A DNA stretch of 64,000 nucleotides from Warburgia ugandensis (GCA_035236585.1 CP141131.1:18451103-18515102); one strand, 5' to 3'; counted from the stretch's first letter, positions 35,201 to 47,634 are shown. Numbers and translations are program-made. The notes: a model not told the origin generated them from the letters alone.

Positions 35201-35504
35201 GCTTTAAGTATGGTGGGATGTTATAATGGATAGACCCTATGCCACATTATTATGTTTTTGGATAATTATTGTTTTAAAAATAAAGGGGCCAATGATTTTG
35301 ACATTGGATTTGATATGTATATTGTCTTAAATATATTACTTTGTATTTATATTATATATTTAAATCATGGTCTTTTGGAAAAAGGAAATAACACCCAGAG
35401 GTTTTCAGTAAATGTTTTAATAAAATAATTAATAGAATCTTTTATTTTGGGATCCCGACTATTATTATTATTATAAAAAATGTTATAAAAACCGGGGCGT
35501 TACA
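32237..35504 (+). mobile_element. solo LTR of a related Ty3/Gypsy element
   Basis: A 3.27-kb block starts TGTAAAATCCTC and ends GGGGCGTTACA, flanked on both sides by AAACA (32232-32236 and 35505-35509). It shares short ordered blocks with the LTR of the first chromovirus: ggagctacagaagtccaaatc, a ttgaggtaggtgac block, and agcttgctgaggccttgctt with attttgcaatgac. No internal region is present, so one LTR was probably left by recombination. The GC-rich frame at 33117-33341 is LTR sequence. Confidence 0.8.
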
Positions 35505-35509
35505 AAACA

Positions 35510-36112
35510 TTCTTCACAATGGACTAGGCTGGCTTCTAATCTCTGTTTGCTTCTGAATTGACTCTTTTGCGGATTTGATAAACCAACAGTTTTAATGGAT
35601 CAACTCGTATGGTTATAGTTAACACATAGGTAATACTTTATATATTTTCAAGCTAATCGATTATCTTTCACAGGGCTTTGTCCAGAAAGGTGTAATTAAG
35701 ACAATGACTTACTAGAACTTCTACCTAGTTGTAATTTCATGCCTAAGTTGGATTCAAAAGACTTAACTCAAGGTCACTTGACATCTCAAATGGACACTAA
35801 CTCCCAAATAGAATATGTTTGAACTAGGGAAATGTGTAATCTCATCCTTGAAACATAATAGAGGACAAAGTCCTCTTGGAATATAGATCAAAAGCTAAAA
35901 TACAAAGTGGATGACTTATTGGAGGATCCAATTAAATTGTTTTATATTGGGCCTTGCTAGGGATAGTTTTGGGCCTTTCTCACGAAAATCAACCTTCAAA
36001 GAATCTTCTCACTCAATTAATGAGTTATAAGTACATAGAAAAGCAACTCAAGACATGTCATAGTGGTAAGACATTTCCTAATAATAATAATAAGTTGTTG
36101 TTGTTGTTGTTG

Positions 36113-36200
<88 letters not shown>

Positions 36201-36673
36201 ATAAGAGCAATGATATTCACAAACTTGCAAATGCTTTTTTTCTACATCTAACCCATTTATTTTGTTTGCCTTGCCTTATTTAGATTACATGTGAAAAATT
36301 AGCCAATCGAATAATTTCTCTTCTTTCTTCCTCTTACTACTCCTTGCCTCTTCTAGAGATTTAGTATGGCCAAATAGAGTATCCTTTTGTATAGGGTAAG
36401 GAAAGGCTCTCTCAATAGTTGCATGTCATGGCTATGTCCTTGAGTGCAAGAGGGGCATTTGGTAGGGAATTTACACAAGGCAAGGGGAAAGCCAAAACAA
36501 ACAGTTTTCGTGTTAATTCGAATTGCTTGTAACAAGTGGGTGAGATTGATTTTCTAAGTCCCCAAAAAAAATAAGTGAGGGGTTAGTTAAGCACTATTTT
36601 TTCTTTATTTTTTTTAGTTTCAAGGATCAAAAGTTCATGATTTTTAACCAATGAAAACATAACCCATGGAGGC
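35510..36673. other. intergenic DNA between LTR elements
   Basis: No gene was recognised. It contains the compound microsatellite at 36080-36198. The last five bases before the next LTR (TGAAT, 36674-36678) are duplicated at 63791. Confidence 0.55.
36080..36198. repeat. compound microsatellite (TAA)n(TTG)n(GT)n
   Basis: Short TAA and TTG runs lead into about 42 perfect GT dinucleotides. Long frames reading poly-Cys-Val or poly-His-Thr through it are artefacts of the repeat. Confidence 0.97.
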
Positions 36674-36678
36674 TGAAT

Positions 36679-39600
36679 TGTAGCACCCCTAACTTTTGTA
36701 ATGGAATTGACTAAATAATGAAATTGAGAATTTTAAGAAAAAATCAAGCTAGAATATTAGGGTTAGTAAAAATGCACTTCTCATAGAAGTACAATTGAGG
36801 TATAAGATATGTATAATTGAAAACATACTCAACAAACCCTTCAAAATAACTGTAAGCACAATAAATTTTGAATTCGGATGAAAAATCCTTATTTTTCTAC
36901 ATTTGTATAAACAAAAGGGTAAATTAGTAATTTTACTCATAACTGATATCTAAGACATAAAAATTTGGAATATACTCAAAAATACGAATCCAATGCCACT
37001 AAGTACGCTCAATTCTGAGTTCATGAATAAACCCTATTTTTCTCCATAAAGGGCAAAATGGTCTTTTCACACTAAGTGGGGCCCACAAGGGACTCACAAA
37101 GGAATCCAATGGCCAGATCACGTGTAATTATGAGTCAGACCACTACTACCTGCTAGTGGAGAAGGAGGTGGTAGTGGGAATCCAATGAACATTGAATAAT
37201 AAAAAGAAATAAAACATAATAATTATACATCATCATGAAAAACACCCAAAATGCCTATAAATACCGCAAAAAAAAAAAAAAATCCCAAAAATGTTCATAA
37301 AATTTCCTAGTCTCCACTGAAATTTTAGCTCAAAACTCCTTCCCCTTCTCTCTCTTTTCTCCCTTCTTTCTCTCACTTTTATTCCTTCTGTTAGCGCGTC
37401 CATAGACGCACCCAGGGGAATATTCCACCCTGAACTATCGGGCGTGTCTGTAGACGCATCGTCCCTAACGAGCAGGGTTTTCACCCTACTACAGTTTTTC
37501 AATTATCCATTCATTTTCAGCCATTCAATTTCAATCTTAAACTGTTGGATTTGTTCGGAATGAGGAGATCTACAAAAGCCCTATAATTTTATGACGATCA
37601 GTGGAGTATTCACCTGCCAAATCGTCGAAAAATAGTAAGCTCCAACGACTTATATACAGGCGTGGATTTTTTTAGTTTGTGCCCAGGTTCCAAACTATGA
37701 TCACTCCAGGTAGGTGCATCTCCCTCCCAAATTTCTATTCCGGTAGTTAGGTAATGTTTTCTGGCCTCCAAGAGATCTCCCCCGCCGTTGATCCATCTGA
37801 GACGATGGATACGGCAACAAGGTGAGATCCACCATCTTTGACGGCTCAGATGAAAATCTCTGAGTCGTTGGATGGATTCCTGGGGCCCAAAAACCCAAGA
37901 AGATGAAATCTGGGCCGTTGATGGTCAAAGATGGAGGAGATCCGACCATGGGTGATCCAACGGTCCAGATTTAGACCGTCTCACCTATAGCCGGTCACCT
38001 CCATCAACCACCTGGGATAGATGGTAATGGGCATGGGCCGCTAGTCATCCCACACCCGTAGACCCAAATTTTATCTGAGCCTTCCAAAGCTTGAACTAGA
38101 TCCTTGTTTTTACAATTAAAAGTTCAATTTAGCTTTAATTTTAGATCAGAAGTGTCTATAAAATCCTTGTCATGTGTATTAGCTATTGAACTCATAATAT
38201 TAATGTTTTTAATTGAATTTAATGGTAAAAATTATTAAAATTCGTTCCAACATAGTTGGATCATGATCAGGATGATCTCAATTTGAGATCTAAACCGATG
38301 GATGGGTTCAAAAGGTCCCAAAACATTAAAGACCATGATCATAATAAAATTTAAAGGTCTCTATATCAAGTAAATCAACAAAAACAGTAAGATTAAAATT
38401 CAGCTCTTAAAACGAACTGAAATCTTAAAACCCCAATTCTGATCTCAATTTAACTCCAAATTAAGATCGAAAAGTTGGGATGGATTCTCATGAGTAGAAC
38501 CTACTAAACCAACAAAATCATAATTTTAGTTCATTAAATGTTCTAAAATTAAGTAGATAAGTGTACTAACTTCCTTGATCTACAAGATCTGGGATGATCA
38601 GACCATTCAAATTATGTTGGATGATGATCTAATAATATAATAACCTAAATAAATGGGTTAGATGTAATTGAATTGGCAGATCTTAAGAGATCTAGCCTTA
38701 AAAGTAGTAAAAACCATAAAAATGAATGTAAATCTCCTTGATCAAGTTGATCAAGGATGATTGGATGGTATGGATGTATTTTGATGATCATATGAAGTTA
38801 ATATCATGTAAAATTATGGACTAGATGATGATGATTTGGGATAGATCAAGATCTACACCCTTAAATTGGATAAAAGGTCTTAAGATCTTCTTGATTGGGT
38901 GGATCAAGAAAGATCAGATCATTGGATGAGATGCATCAATGATGTAATAATGAAATCACATCAAGAAGATATATTAGATCTAAAGGAAAATAAAAAGATC
39001 AAGATCTAAACCCTAAAAGAGATAAAAGATGAATAATGATCACTGGATCATGATGAATAGTTAAGGCATGTTAGATTTTCATTTGAATTATTAAATATTA
39101 TTATAATTGTCCTTTATTTCTTAATAGATTTATTTATTCATTTATGCTTTAATGTTTATGGTATGAAAATCACCATGAAAATGTAATTAGATTTGAAAGT
39201 ACATTTACATGAAATAAATGACATGAACTTAATGATAGTAAGGGCTATAGTTAGTAGGACAATATAAGAAATATCATTTTTTTTGCCCAAATTAGGAGAA
39301 TAATGAAACTCCATGAATGACATTTAAATGTTCATGGATTTAATTAAAATCAATTAGAAAGAGTACTTAAGGTTAAAAAGCTCATAGGAAGCTTATGAAA
39401 GGTTGAGTTAAGGTCACCCTAGTAGATGATGAACATGGAGGTTAAGGGGTTATCTAATAGAGCCTCGCTCTTCCCCACCTTCCATTGATGTTTGTTAGGT
39501 CTAAACACCTCCTTACATAAGGATTGAAGTAACCATTTTGTGTTCAACCATTCAACTAGTAAGCCTTAGCCAATTTGACATAAGAGGAGATGTCTAGACT

Positions 39601-41360
39601 TATGATGGAATAAGCTATCCTCAATCAGTAAAACAATAACTGGTTGAGTAATAATAATAATAGCATAAAAGGTTAGTAAATCATCTAACCCTAATAAAAA
39701 TTGTAAATAAGATAAGGAAGATCAAACAAGATCCAAGAGAGATCTTGAAGGATCACAAACAAAAAGAAAAGAAATATAATATAGATTGTAGCATTTTTCT
39801 ATCATATTACTTATAGTGTAGATTATGAGCTTAGAAGATTTGAAACCTTAATCATATATGATTTAAGGAAAATTAGGGTATCCCTTATAGGAATACATAC
39901 TCATATAGAGGAATAACTTGATACGTATGGTTTGACAGATGTATGAATCAAGATCATGATGGACAATAGGGAGTGAATACCACTTGAGATGTATGAATCG
40001 AAACTTTGATACTACTTTGAGGTAGGTGGATGGACAAGAATGTATTAAGGATTCATGTGTATACATACATGATCTTTTGTCTGGAATTATAGACCTTCAT
40101 GATATAAGTATGCTTAGTACCTTAGCATAGTCATGATCCAATCACATAATCCAACTAAGTGAACCAACCCTAAGATCCAATTCAACTATCTAATTACCCA
40201 ATTAAATGAGGTGAAAGTAATGAGATGGGTAGACTAAGGAAACCCTAAGAATAGGACATAGAAAATATTTCAGCCTTAGTTAAACAGACACATCGTTTGA
40301 TATGTGCAATGTATTTTACATACAAGCATGGTGGCTTTTGATTTTGTTTTACATAGCCCTAGGACTGGGGATGCTATGCTAGTGAAGTTATGAGGGTTTG
40401 GCCACCTGCTTCTTGAAATTTATATGATAGATACCATGCCTAAAGAGAGACTAAATGTTGGGTGGGGCAATAATGGGAAGGTCGCCACTATGACAGCCAT
40501 GGTCCACCCCATGAGGACATGGATTTGTTATTTCCACAGTTGGTATCAGTGGAGGATTATATAGTTATTCGGGTGCTGTACGGATTGAGACTGTAGCATA
40601 GTGGTCCTTGAGTATTTTGCATTATGATGCACACATGATAGGCGTAACGTAATGCCATCCCACAATGAGATGCCACTACTTAAGTTCATGGAAAGAAAAT
40701 CTTCGTTTGATATAGTTATTCGCTATTTTAACTTATTTATCCTATATTACATAAATAATGTATTTACTCTATGTTAAGATAACTCACAAGTAGACAACCA
40801 TGATGGAATGATGACTAAGGTAGGTATTCTTATATTAGTGAAGTAGTATATTTTTGTATCTCGTACCAAGCATAGCTTGCTAAGATATTGTAAATGTTTG
40901 AATGTTTACAATATCTCAGATACATGGAAGGAGACTTATGGAAGTAAAGCTTGAAGACTTAGGAGCTTAAGACAGTAGAAGACTTGAAGAGAATAATCAA
41001 ACAGGGTATGTCCATTGAAGACATGTATGTTTATTTGAGAGCATTGTGTTGTATTTAGAGTTTTTAATGTAAGGTGAGGTTTGAACTTTGGATTATGTAA
41101 TTTGGACAATAGTTTGTAATTATAATACGGGGGCCATGTAAGAGTGAACTACTGGATGATTCTTGGTATTCAATAAAATTTTATTTTATACAAAATGTCT
41201 ATGTGTATTATGTATCTTGAGGTGAGACTTGGGTTTTGCTATAAACGAATTTATAAGAAAATTATTTTTGCTACATTGTTTGCAAAAAAAATTTACCATT
41301 AAGGGTCTTGCCTTTGAAAAATGTTTTACAAAATGTGTTACAAAAACCCGAGTCATCACA
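36679..41360 (+). repeat. 5' LTR of second chromovirus
   Basis: It is 4682 bp, starts TGTAGCACCCCTAAC and ends CGAGTCATCACA. It is AT-rich with many gatctaa-type words. It matches 47383-47586 and 59785-63790. The frames inside it are not genes. Confidence 0.93.
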
Positions 41361-41362
41361 GT

Positions 41363-41375
41363 TGGTATCAGAGCC
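41363..41375 (+). promoter_or_regulatory. primer binding site (initiator Met-tRNA)
   Basis: TGGTATCAGAGCC begins two bases after the 5' LTR end and is complementary to the initiator Met-tRNA 3' end. Confidence 0.9.
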
Positions 41376-41485
41376 CTTCATCCAGTCACTCACAGCCCCA
41401 ATATGTCCAAAGGAATAGTCCAAATTAGGATATATTTGAAATAGATGAAGTAGAATACTTATATAGAAATCTGGGTGTTGAGCAG

Positions 41486-42660
41486 ATGTCACCTAAAAGG
41501 GGAACAAGGCGGACAGCTCAAAGGGAGCCTGAGAATGCTATGGAAGGATCATCTGGAAATAATCTGAAGGGGGTGATGACTAGAGTACTGAGAAATCCTC
41601 TTCCTCAGCTTATACATCCTCAGGCTACTCCAGTGGAAGCACCAAGTATTCAAGCCCAGGCTCAACCTGATGTGGGACCCAGTGCTCCTATACCCAGACA
41701 GGAAACTCCAACTCCTGTATAGGATAACTCTTCACCTGTACCTAGTGGAGTGATGGAAACCTCTCAACTAACACCTGAAAAGATAGACGAGATGGTGGAA
41801 AGGTTCCAAAAAATGGTGATCAACTACAATGGCAAGGGTGATGCTGAGAAGGCTGAAGAATGGATTTATAAAGTAGAGAAGACCTGCAGTGTGTTGAGAA
41901 CTTCGGAGAATCTAAAGGTCAAGTTGGCCACCTATATATTGAAGCAAGAAGCAGCTTTCTAGTGAAGGTCAGCACAAAGAAATTTCTTCTCCAATCCTGA
42001 AGAAATTCCATAGGAAAGATTTAAGGAAGTTTTTAATGAAAAATATTTCCCAATCCATGTGCAAGCCCGGAAGGAGATGGAGTTCTTAGATCTACTACAA
42101 GGAAACCTTTTAGTGGTTGATTATGAAAATAAGTTCATTCAATTGAAGATATTTTCAAGCCATATATGTGATACTGAAAGGCATATGGTAGATTAGTTTG
42201 TGGAAGGGTTACATCCAAGGCTAAGAATGAAGGTGCTATGAACCAAACCAACAACTATGGCCAAGTGTGTCGAGATGGCTTCTAAGTTTGAAGAAGATTA
42301 TAAAAGAAACCAATTCACCAAACTTGGAGGAGGGAGCAACTATCATCAAAAATCCTTCAAGAAGGGCAAGAGACCACCAAACAACTTTAGGCCCTCTAGC
42401 CATTAGGGGAATCAAACTAAACGAAGACCATGCCATAAATGTAGAGGATATCATCCAGGCAATGTGTGTCCCAATCCAATGCCACAACTATGGCGGCCTC
42501 CTATCAAATGCTACAAATGCGGCGAGATAGGGCATTTCTCTAATAACTGCAATAAACCCTTGGCAGTTAAGGGTGCAAAGCCTGAAAATGTACCGCGTCA
42601 TCAAGGAAGGGTGTTTGCCATTACTGACGGAGAGGTTGGAACATCTAATGTAGTTTCATT
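41486..42660 (+). pseudogene. gag, second chromovirus (dead)
   Basis: The start is MSPKRGTRRTAQREPENA. A Gag core VERFQKMVINYNGKGD, EWIYKVEKTCSVLRT and VKLATYILKQEAAF follows, then a FVEGLHPRLRMKVL block, and the zinc knuckle CYKCGEIGHFSNNC near 42510-42550. Several stops interrupt it. Two adjacent ones after EAAF (TAG TGA) match the usual WW pair with each TGG mutated. Others are at expected Q, W or R codons. Confidence 0.88.
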
Positions 42661-43070
42661 AAGGTACATTGCTAGTATCTCATCACCATGCCAAAGTATT
42701 GTTTGATTCTGGATCTACCCATTCTTTCATATCATGTGTATTTGCATCTTGTATACAATTGATAGTGGAGAAATTGGGATTCTATCTAGATGTGATGACA
42801 CTAGTGGGAACAATAGTTAGATTACAAGAATATCTTCAAGATGTACCTATTGAAGTACAAGGGAGAAGAATGGGTATAGACCTCATTCTACTAAACATAG
42901 TAGATTTTGACATAATACTGGGTATGGATTGACTAGCAAAATACAGGGTAATTATGGACTGCCGTAAAAAGGAACTCACTTTTAACATACCAGGAGAGGA
43001 AACACTAGTATTGCATGGAAAACCAAATGGCTAGAACAAATCCATCATATCAGCTATGTAGGTTGCCAAA
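42661..43070 (+). pseudogene. aspartic protease, second chromovirus (dead)
   Basis: The active site VLFDSGSTHSFIS is intact near 42697-42735, and VDFDIILGMD* follows, with TGA where W is usual. The reading frame shifts from that of gag near 42660. Further stops follow at likely Q codons (SAM*VAK). Confidence 0.85.
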
Positions 43071-43073
43071 TAT

Positions 43074-43712
43074 GTGTCCAAGGGATGTCAGGAATTTTTA
43101 GCAACTGTAGTTGCTTTGAATGATGGACAGCTCAAGGTCGAAGAAATCGATATAGTCAAGGAATTCCAAGTTGTGTTTCCTAAAGAACTCCCAGGTTTAC
43201 CACCTCATAGGGAAATTGAGTTTACCATTGAAGTAATTCTTGGTACGACTCCAATTTCTAAAACATCCTATAGGATGGCCCCAGCTGAGTTAAGGGAATT
43301 GAAGAATCAACTGTAGGAATTATTGGACAAAGGGTTTATTCGACCAAGTAATTCACCATGGGGGCACTAGTGATATTTGTGAAAAAGAAAGATAGGTCTA
43401 TGAGGTTATATATTGATTATCGAATGCTGAACAATGTGATAATAAAAAATAGATATCCTCTACCACACATTGATGATCTCTTTAATGAACTCCAATCTAC
43501 TAAGGTCTTCTCCAAAATTGACCTTAGATCAAGGTATCATCAATTGCGCATCAAAGGTGAAGATATACCCAAAACAACATTCAAAACCAGATATGAACAT
43601 TATGAATTTTTTGTGATGGCTTTTGGGTTAACCAATGCTCCAGTTGTATTTATGGATTTGATGAATAGAATTTTCAAGGAATTTTTGGATAAATTTGTAA
43701 TTGTATTTATTG
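43074..43712 (+). pseudogene. reverse transcriptase, 5' part (dead, interrupted)
   Basis: PGLPPHREIEFTIEVILG, ISKTSYRMAPAELRELK, a one-base loss in SPWG near 43365, then [37 protein letters not shown] and [15 protein letters not shown]. The frame runs up to FVIVFI and is cut exactly at the catalytic box by an inserted element. The downstream half resumes at 45113. Confidence 0.9.
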
Positions 43713-45112
43713 TGTAACAGCCCGGGTCCAACGGTCACAATACTATCCGCTCTGGGCGCAACCCTCACGGTTTTGTTCTTCCCCCTTTGGGTCCCTCAGC
43801 CTATCTTGAGTTCCTCAGACTATCTTGGGGCATCCTCCCTCAAGCCATCTTGGCAAACACCTGCGGGTTCACCTTTTCCCCTTTAAGGACACGCTTCCCC
43901 ATGTGTTTTCACACGAGGGCCTGCGTGCGGCTAGCCCTTCCCACCATAAGGGAACTAGCTCTGATACCATTTGTAACAACTTGGGTCCAACGGTCACAAT
44001 ATTGAACGGTCACAATATTGTCCACTTTTGGCACAGCCCGCACGGTTTTGTTCTTCCTTAGTTTCCCAAGGGAAACGCGTTATGACCATTAGAGTTCTCT
44101 GAACTCTTATAACCAACCCAGATCTCCCTCCCCAGGTGATGTGGGACTAACTCTCAGTACCTCCCCGCCCTTGTTCCCTCAGACTATCTTGGGCCTTGAC
44201 CTCAGACTATCTTGGGGCATCCCCCCTCAAGCCATCTTAGCCCACCCTTAAGCCATCTTGGCAAACACCTGTGGGTTCACCTTTCCCCCTTTAGGGACAC
44301 GCATCCCTACGTATTTCTACCCGAGTGCCCACGTGGAGCTAGCCCTCCCCACCACGAGGGAATTGGCTCTGATACCATTTGTAATAGCCCGGGTCCAACT
44401 GTTACAAATGGTATCAGAGCTAGTTTCCTCGTGGTGGGGAGGGCTAGCCGCATGTGGGCACTCGTGTGGAAACACATGGGGACGCGTGTCCCTAAAGGGG
44501 GAAAGGTGAACCCACAGGTGTTTGCCAAGATGGCTTGAGGGTGGGCCAAGATGGCTTGAGGGAGGATGCCCCAAGATGGTCTGAGGTCAAGGCCCAAGAT
44601 AGTCTGAGGGAACAAGGGCGGGGAGGTATTGGGAGTCAGTCCCACATTGCCTGGAGAGGGAGATTTGGGCTGGTTATTAGAGTTTGGAGAACTCTAACGG
44701 TCATAACGCATTTTCCCTGGGAAACCGGGGAAGAACAAAACTGTGCAGGCTGTGCCCAAAGTGAACAATATTGTGACCATTGGACTGGGCTTGTTGCAAA
44801 GTATCAGAGCCAGGTTTCGATCTTGGGACCTATGGGTTATGGGCCCACCACGCTTCCACTGTCCTAGGGCCAAGATAGTCTAAAGGACCCAAGATAGGCT
44901 GAGGGACCCAAAGAGGACAATATTATATCTGTTGTCCTAGGGCTAAGAACTCAAGATAGGATGAGGAGACCCAGAGAGGACAATATTGTATCCGCTGTGC
45001 CACTTTGATACACTGAACAACGCATTTTTCCTGAGAAATTGAGGAAGAACAAAACCGTGCGGGCTGCGCCCAAAGCAGACAATATTGTGACCGTTGGACC
45101 CAAGCTGTTACA
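43713..45112. mobile_element. 1.4-kb inverted-repeat LTR-type (TRIM-like) element
   Basis: The ends are long inverted repeats starting TGTAACAGCCCGGGTCCAAC and ending CTTGTTTGG-like ...AAGCTGTTACA. Inside are further copies of the LTR-like block (43974, 44385) and primer-site-like TGGTATCAGAGC in both orientations: minus at about 43959-43972 and 44367-44379, plus at about 44408-44419. A degenerate AGTATCAGAGCC lies at 44798. The left half points one way and the right half the other. The flanks TATTG and TATCA fit a decayed 5-bp duplication. It encodes nothing; long frames here are shadows. Confidence 0.75.
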
Positions 45113-45500
45113 TATCAACAATATACTCATTTATTCTACTAGTATGCAGGAACATCAAGAAAATTTGCGAATTGTATTAAACACACTTAGAAGACATAAA
45201 CCATTTGAAAATTTTACTAAGTGTGAATCTTGGTTGGAGAAAGTCAATTTTCTAGGGCATGTAATTTCCCAAAATGGAGTAGAGGTGGAGCCAACCAAGG
45301 TGAAAGCAGTAATGAATTGGGAACAGCCAAAAGCAGTAACTGGAATATGGAGTTTTCTGAGGTTAGCTGGATATTATAATAGATTTATCTAAGGATTTTC
45401 CCATGTAGCTCGTCCTTTGACCTCTTTGACTAGAAAAGGAGTACAGTTTACTTTGACTGATGAATGTGAAGGGAGTTTTTAAGAGTTAAAAAGGAGGTTA
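45113..45500 (+). pseudogene. reverse transcriptase, 3' part (dead)
   Basis: It resumes with NNILIYSTSMQEHQENLRIV, then CESWLEKVNFLGHVISQNGV, VKAVMNWEQPKAVTG and FLRLAGYYNRFI*GFS, the RT connection region. It is separated from its 5' half by the 1.4-kb insertion. Confidence 0.88.
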
Positions 45501-45900
45501 GCTGCAGCACCAGTATTATCCTTGCCATCTAGGAGTGGAGGTTATGAAATATACTGTGATGCTTCAAGAAAAGGGTTAGGAAGTCTACTAATGCAAAATG
45601 GAAAGGTCATTACTTATGCTTCATGACAACTGAAGAAGCATGAAATGAACTACCCAGTACACGACCTAGAACTTGCTGCTGTAGTATTTGGCTTAAAATT
45701 TTGGCTACATTACTTGTATGGGGAGAAATTCAACATATTCACTAATCACAAGAGCCTTAAGTATATTTTCACCTAGGCTAATCTGAATATGAGACAAAGG
45801 AGGTGGATGGAATATCTTAAGGATTATGATTTGGTAATTCAATACCATTTTGGAAAGGCTAATGTAGTGGCTGATGCACTAAGCAAACACACAAAGGCAG
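45500..45900 (+). pseudogene. RNase H domain, second chromovirus (dead)
   Basis: LPSRSGGYEIYCDASRKGLG (first Asp), [50 protein letters not shown] and VVADALSKH. The TDH motif reads TNH here (Asp lost), and the stop after YAS is TGA where R is usual. Confidence 0.85.
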
Positions 45901-45959
45901 TGTTGGCTAATGTCACCATTAAGTCAACTTTTGTTGAACAAATCTTAAAGGCTCAAGAA

Positions 45960-47335
45960 CGGGATATAGCCATCCAAGAAATGTGTGAAAAGACTGGGGT
46001 TAGTAGAGACTCAGACGAGGGTATTCAGTTCCAAGGAAGACTTGTGGTTCCCTCGAGTTTGAGAAAAGCACTATTACAAGAAGCCCATCAATCCAAATTT
46101 TCTATACACCCTGGAGGAACAAAAATGTACAAAGATTTAAAAAGAAACTTTTGGTGGGAAGGTATGAAGAGAGATATTGGGGAATGTGTGGTCAAGTGCT
46201 TAACTTGCTAGGAAGTGAAGGCTAAACATCAAAGACCAGCTGGATTACTACAAACCCTGGAACTGCTAGAATGGAAATGGGAACATATCACCATGGACTT
46301 TGTCGTAGGGTTACCAAGCACCTGGGCAGGTCATGATATGATTTGGGTAATAGTTGACAGGCTAACCAAGTCGGCACACTTCCTTCCATCAAACAAAGCC
46401 AATCTGTAGACAGTTTGGCCCAATTATATGTAAAAGAAATAGTCAATCTTCATGGGGTCCCACTCTCCATCATCTCGAATCGAGATGGAAGGTTTACGTC
46501 TAGAAGTTGGAAGAGCGTGCAAAGGCATTGGGGACATCACTAAAGTTTAGTACAACTTTTCAAACTGATGGTCAGTTAGAAAGGACCATTCACACCTTAG
46601 AAGATATGCTAAAGGCTTGTGCACTAGATTGGAGAGGAAGTTGGGATGAACATCTTCCACTATTAGAGTTTGCATATAATAACAGTTTCCATGCAAGTAT
46701 CGGTATGGCACCTTATGAAGCATTGTATGGACAACCGTGTCAATCGCTAACTTGTTAGGATGATGTGGGAGAGAGGAACTTGATAAAATCAGAATTAGTG
46801 GAACAATGTACAGACAAGGTGAGAATAATAATAATAATAATAATAAAAGATTGTTGGTCGCTCATAGTCGTCAGAAAAGCTATGCAGATAAAAGATGCCG
46901 AACCCTAGAATTTGAAGCAGGTGACCACCTGTTTCTGAAGGTTTCACTAGTTAAGGGGGTAAGGAGGTTTAAAAGTAAGGGAAAACTCAGTCCAAGGTAT
47001 GTTGGTCCTTTTGAAATTCTTGAAAGGTTTGGTCTGGTGGCTTACAAGTTAGCCCTTCCAGCCCAACTCTCAGAAGTGCACAACATATTTTATGTATTCA
47101 TGTTACGAAAATACATTCTAGATGAGACTCATGTGCTTCAAAGGATATCGAAAATGTTAAATATCGACTTAACCTTCAAGGAAAGGGCAATTCAGATCTT
47201 GGACAAGAAAGAACAGCAATTGAGGACCAAATATATCCCTTTAGTCAAAGTATTATGGCAACATCATACAGTCGAGGAAGCTACCTGGGAATTAGAAGAG
47301 GAAATAAAAAAGTTGTATCCTAGTTTGTTTGAGTA
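45960..47335 (+). pseudogene. integrase plus chromodomain, second chromovirus (dead)
   Basis: EAHQSKFSIHPGGTKMY, CVVKCLTC, MDFVVGLPST (first Asp), then IISNRDGRF (second Asp), and a shortened TTF-QTDGQLERT. NSFHASIGMAPYEALYG supplies the Glu region. A (AAT)n expansion (46822-46850) interrupts the following helix. The end block YIPLVKVLWQHHTVEEATWELEEEIKKLYPSLFE is an almost intact chromodomain, better kept than in the first element. Frameshifts and stops prevent a full product. Confidence 0.9.
46822..46852. repeat. (AAT)n microsatellite inside integrase
   Basis: About nine AAT units lie between MYRQGEN and the RLLVAHSRQKSY block, adding a run of Asn where family members have KVRLIQ-type residues. 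Confidence 0.85.
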
Positions 47336-47360
47336 GTTGTAATTAGAAATTTAAAGGACG

Positions 47361-47382
47361 AAATTTTTGTAGGAGGGTATAT
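47361..47382 (+). other. polypurine tract, second chromovirus
   Basis: The sequence GGACGAAATTTTTGTAGGAG, ending GGTATAT, abuts the 3' LTR start TGCAGTGCCCCTAAC at 47383. Confidence 0.7.
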
Positions 47383-47586
47383 TGCAGTGCCCCTAACTTT
47401 TGTAATGGACTTCTCATAGAAGTACAATCAAGGTATAAGACATGTATAATTGAAAACATACTCAACAAACCCTTCAGAATGACTATAAGCATAACAAATT
47501 CTGAATTCGTATGAAAAATTCTTATTTTTCTACATTTTTATGAAGAAAAGGGTAAAATAGTAATTTTACTCATAACTAATATCTAA
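47383..47586 (+). repeat. 3' LTR of second chromovirus, 5' piece
   Basis: It matches 36679-36967 of the 5' LTR, with about 10 percent differences and a deletion of about 75 bases. It is cut at TAA by the Harbinger element. Confidence 0.9.
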
Positions 47587-47634
47587 GGGGGTTTATTTAA
47601 CAGCATATGTTTGACATTTTTGTTGGCACATCTC

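Noticed and set aside
35954..36283. Frames with poly-Cys-Val or poly-His-Thr
   Set aside because: These are translations of the (GT)n microsatellite.
44212..44867. Several 80-110-codon frames on both strands
   Set aside because: They fall within the inverted-repeat TRIM-like element and mirror one another because of the palindrome.
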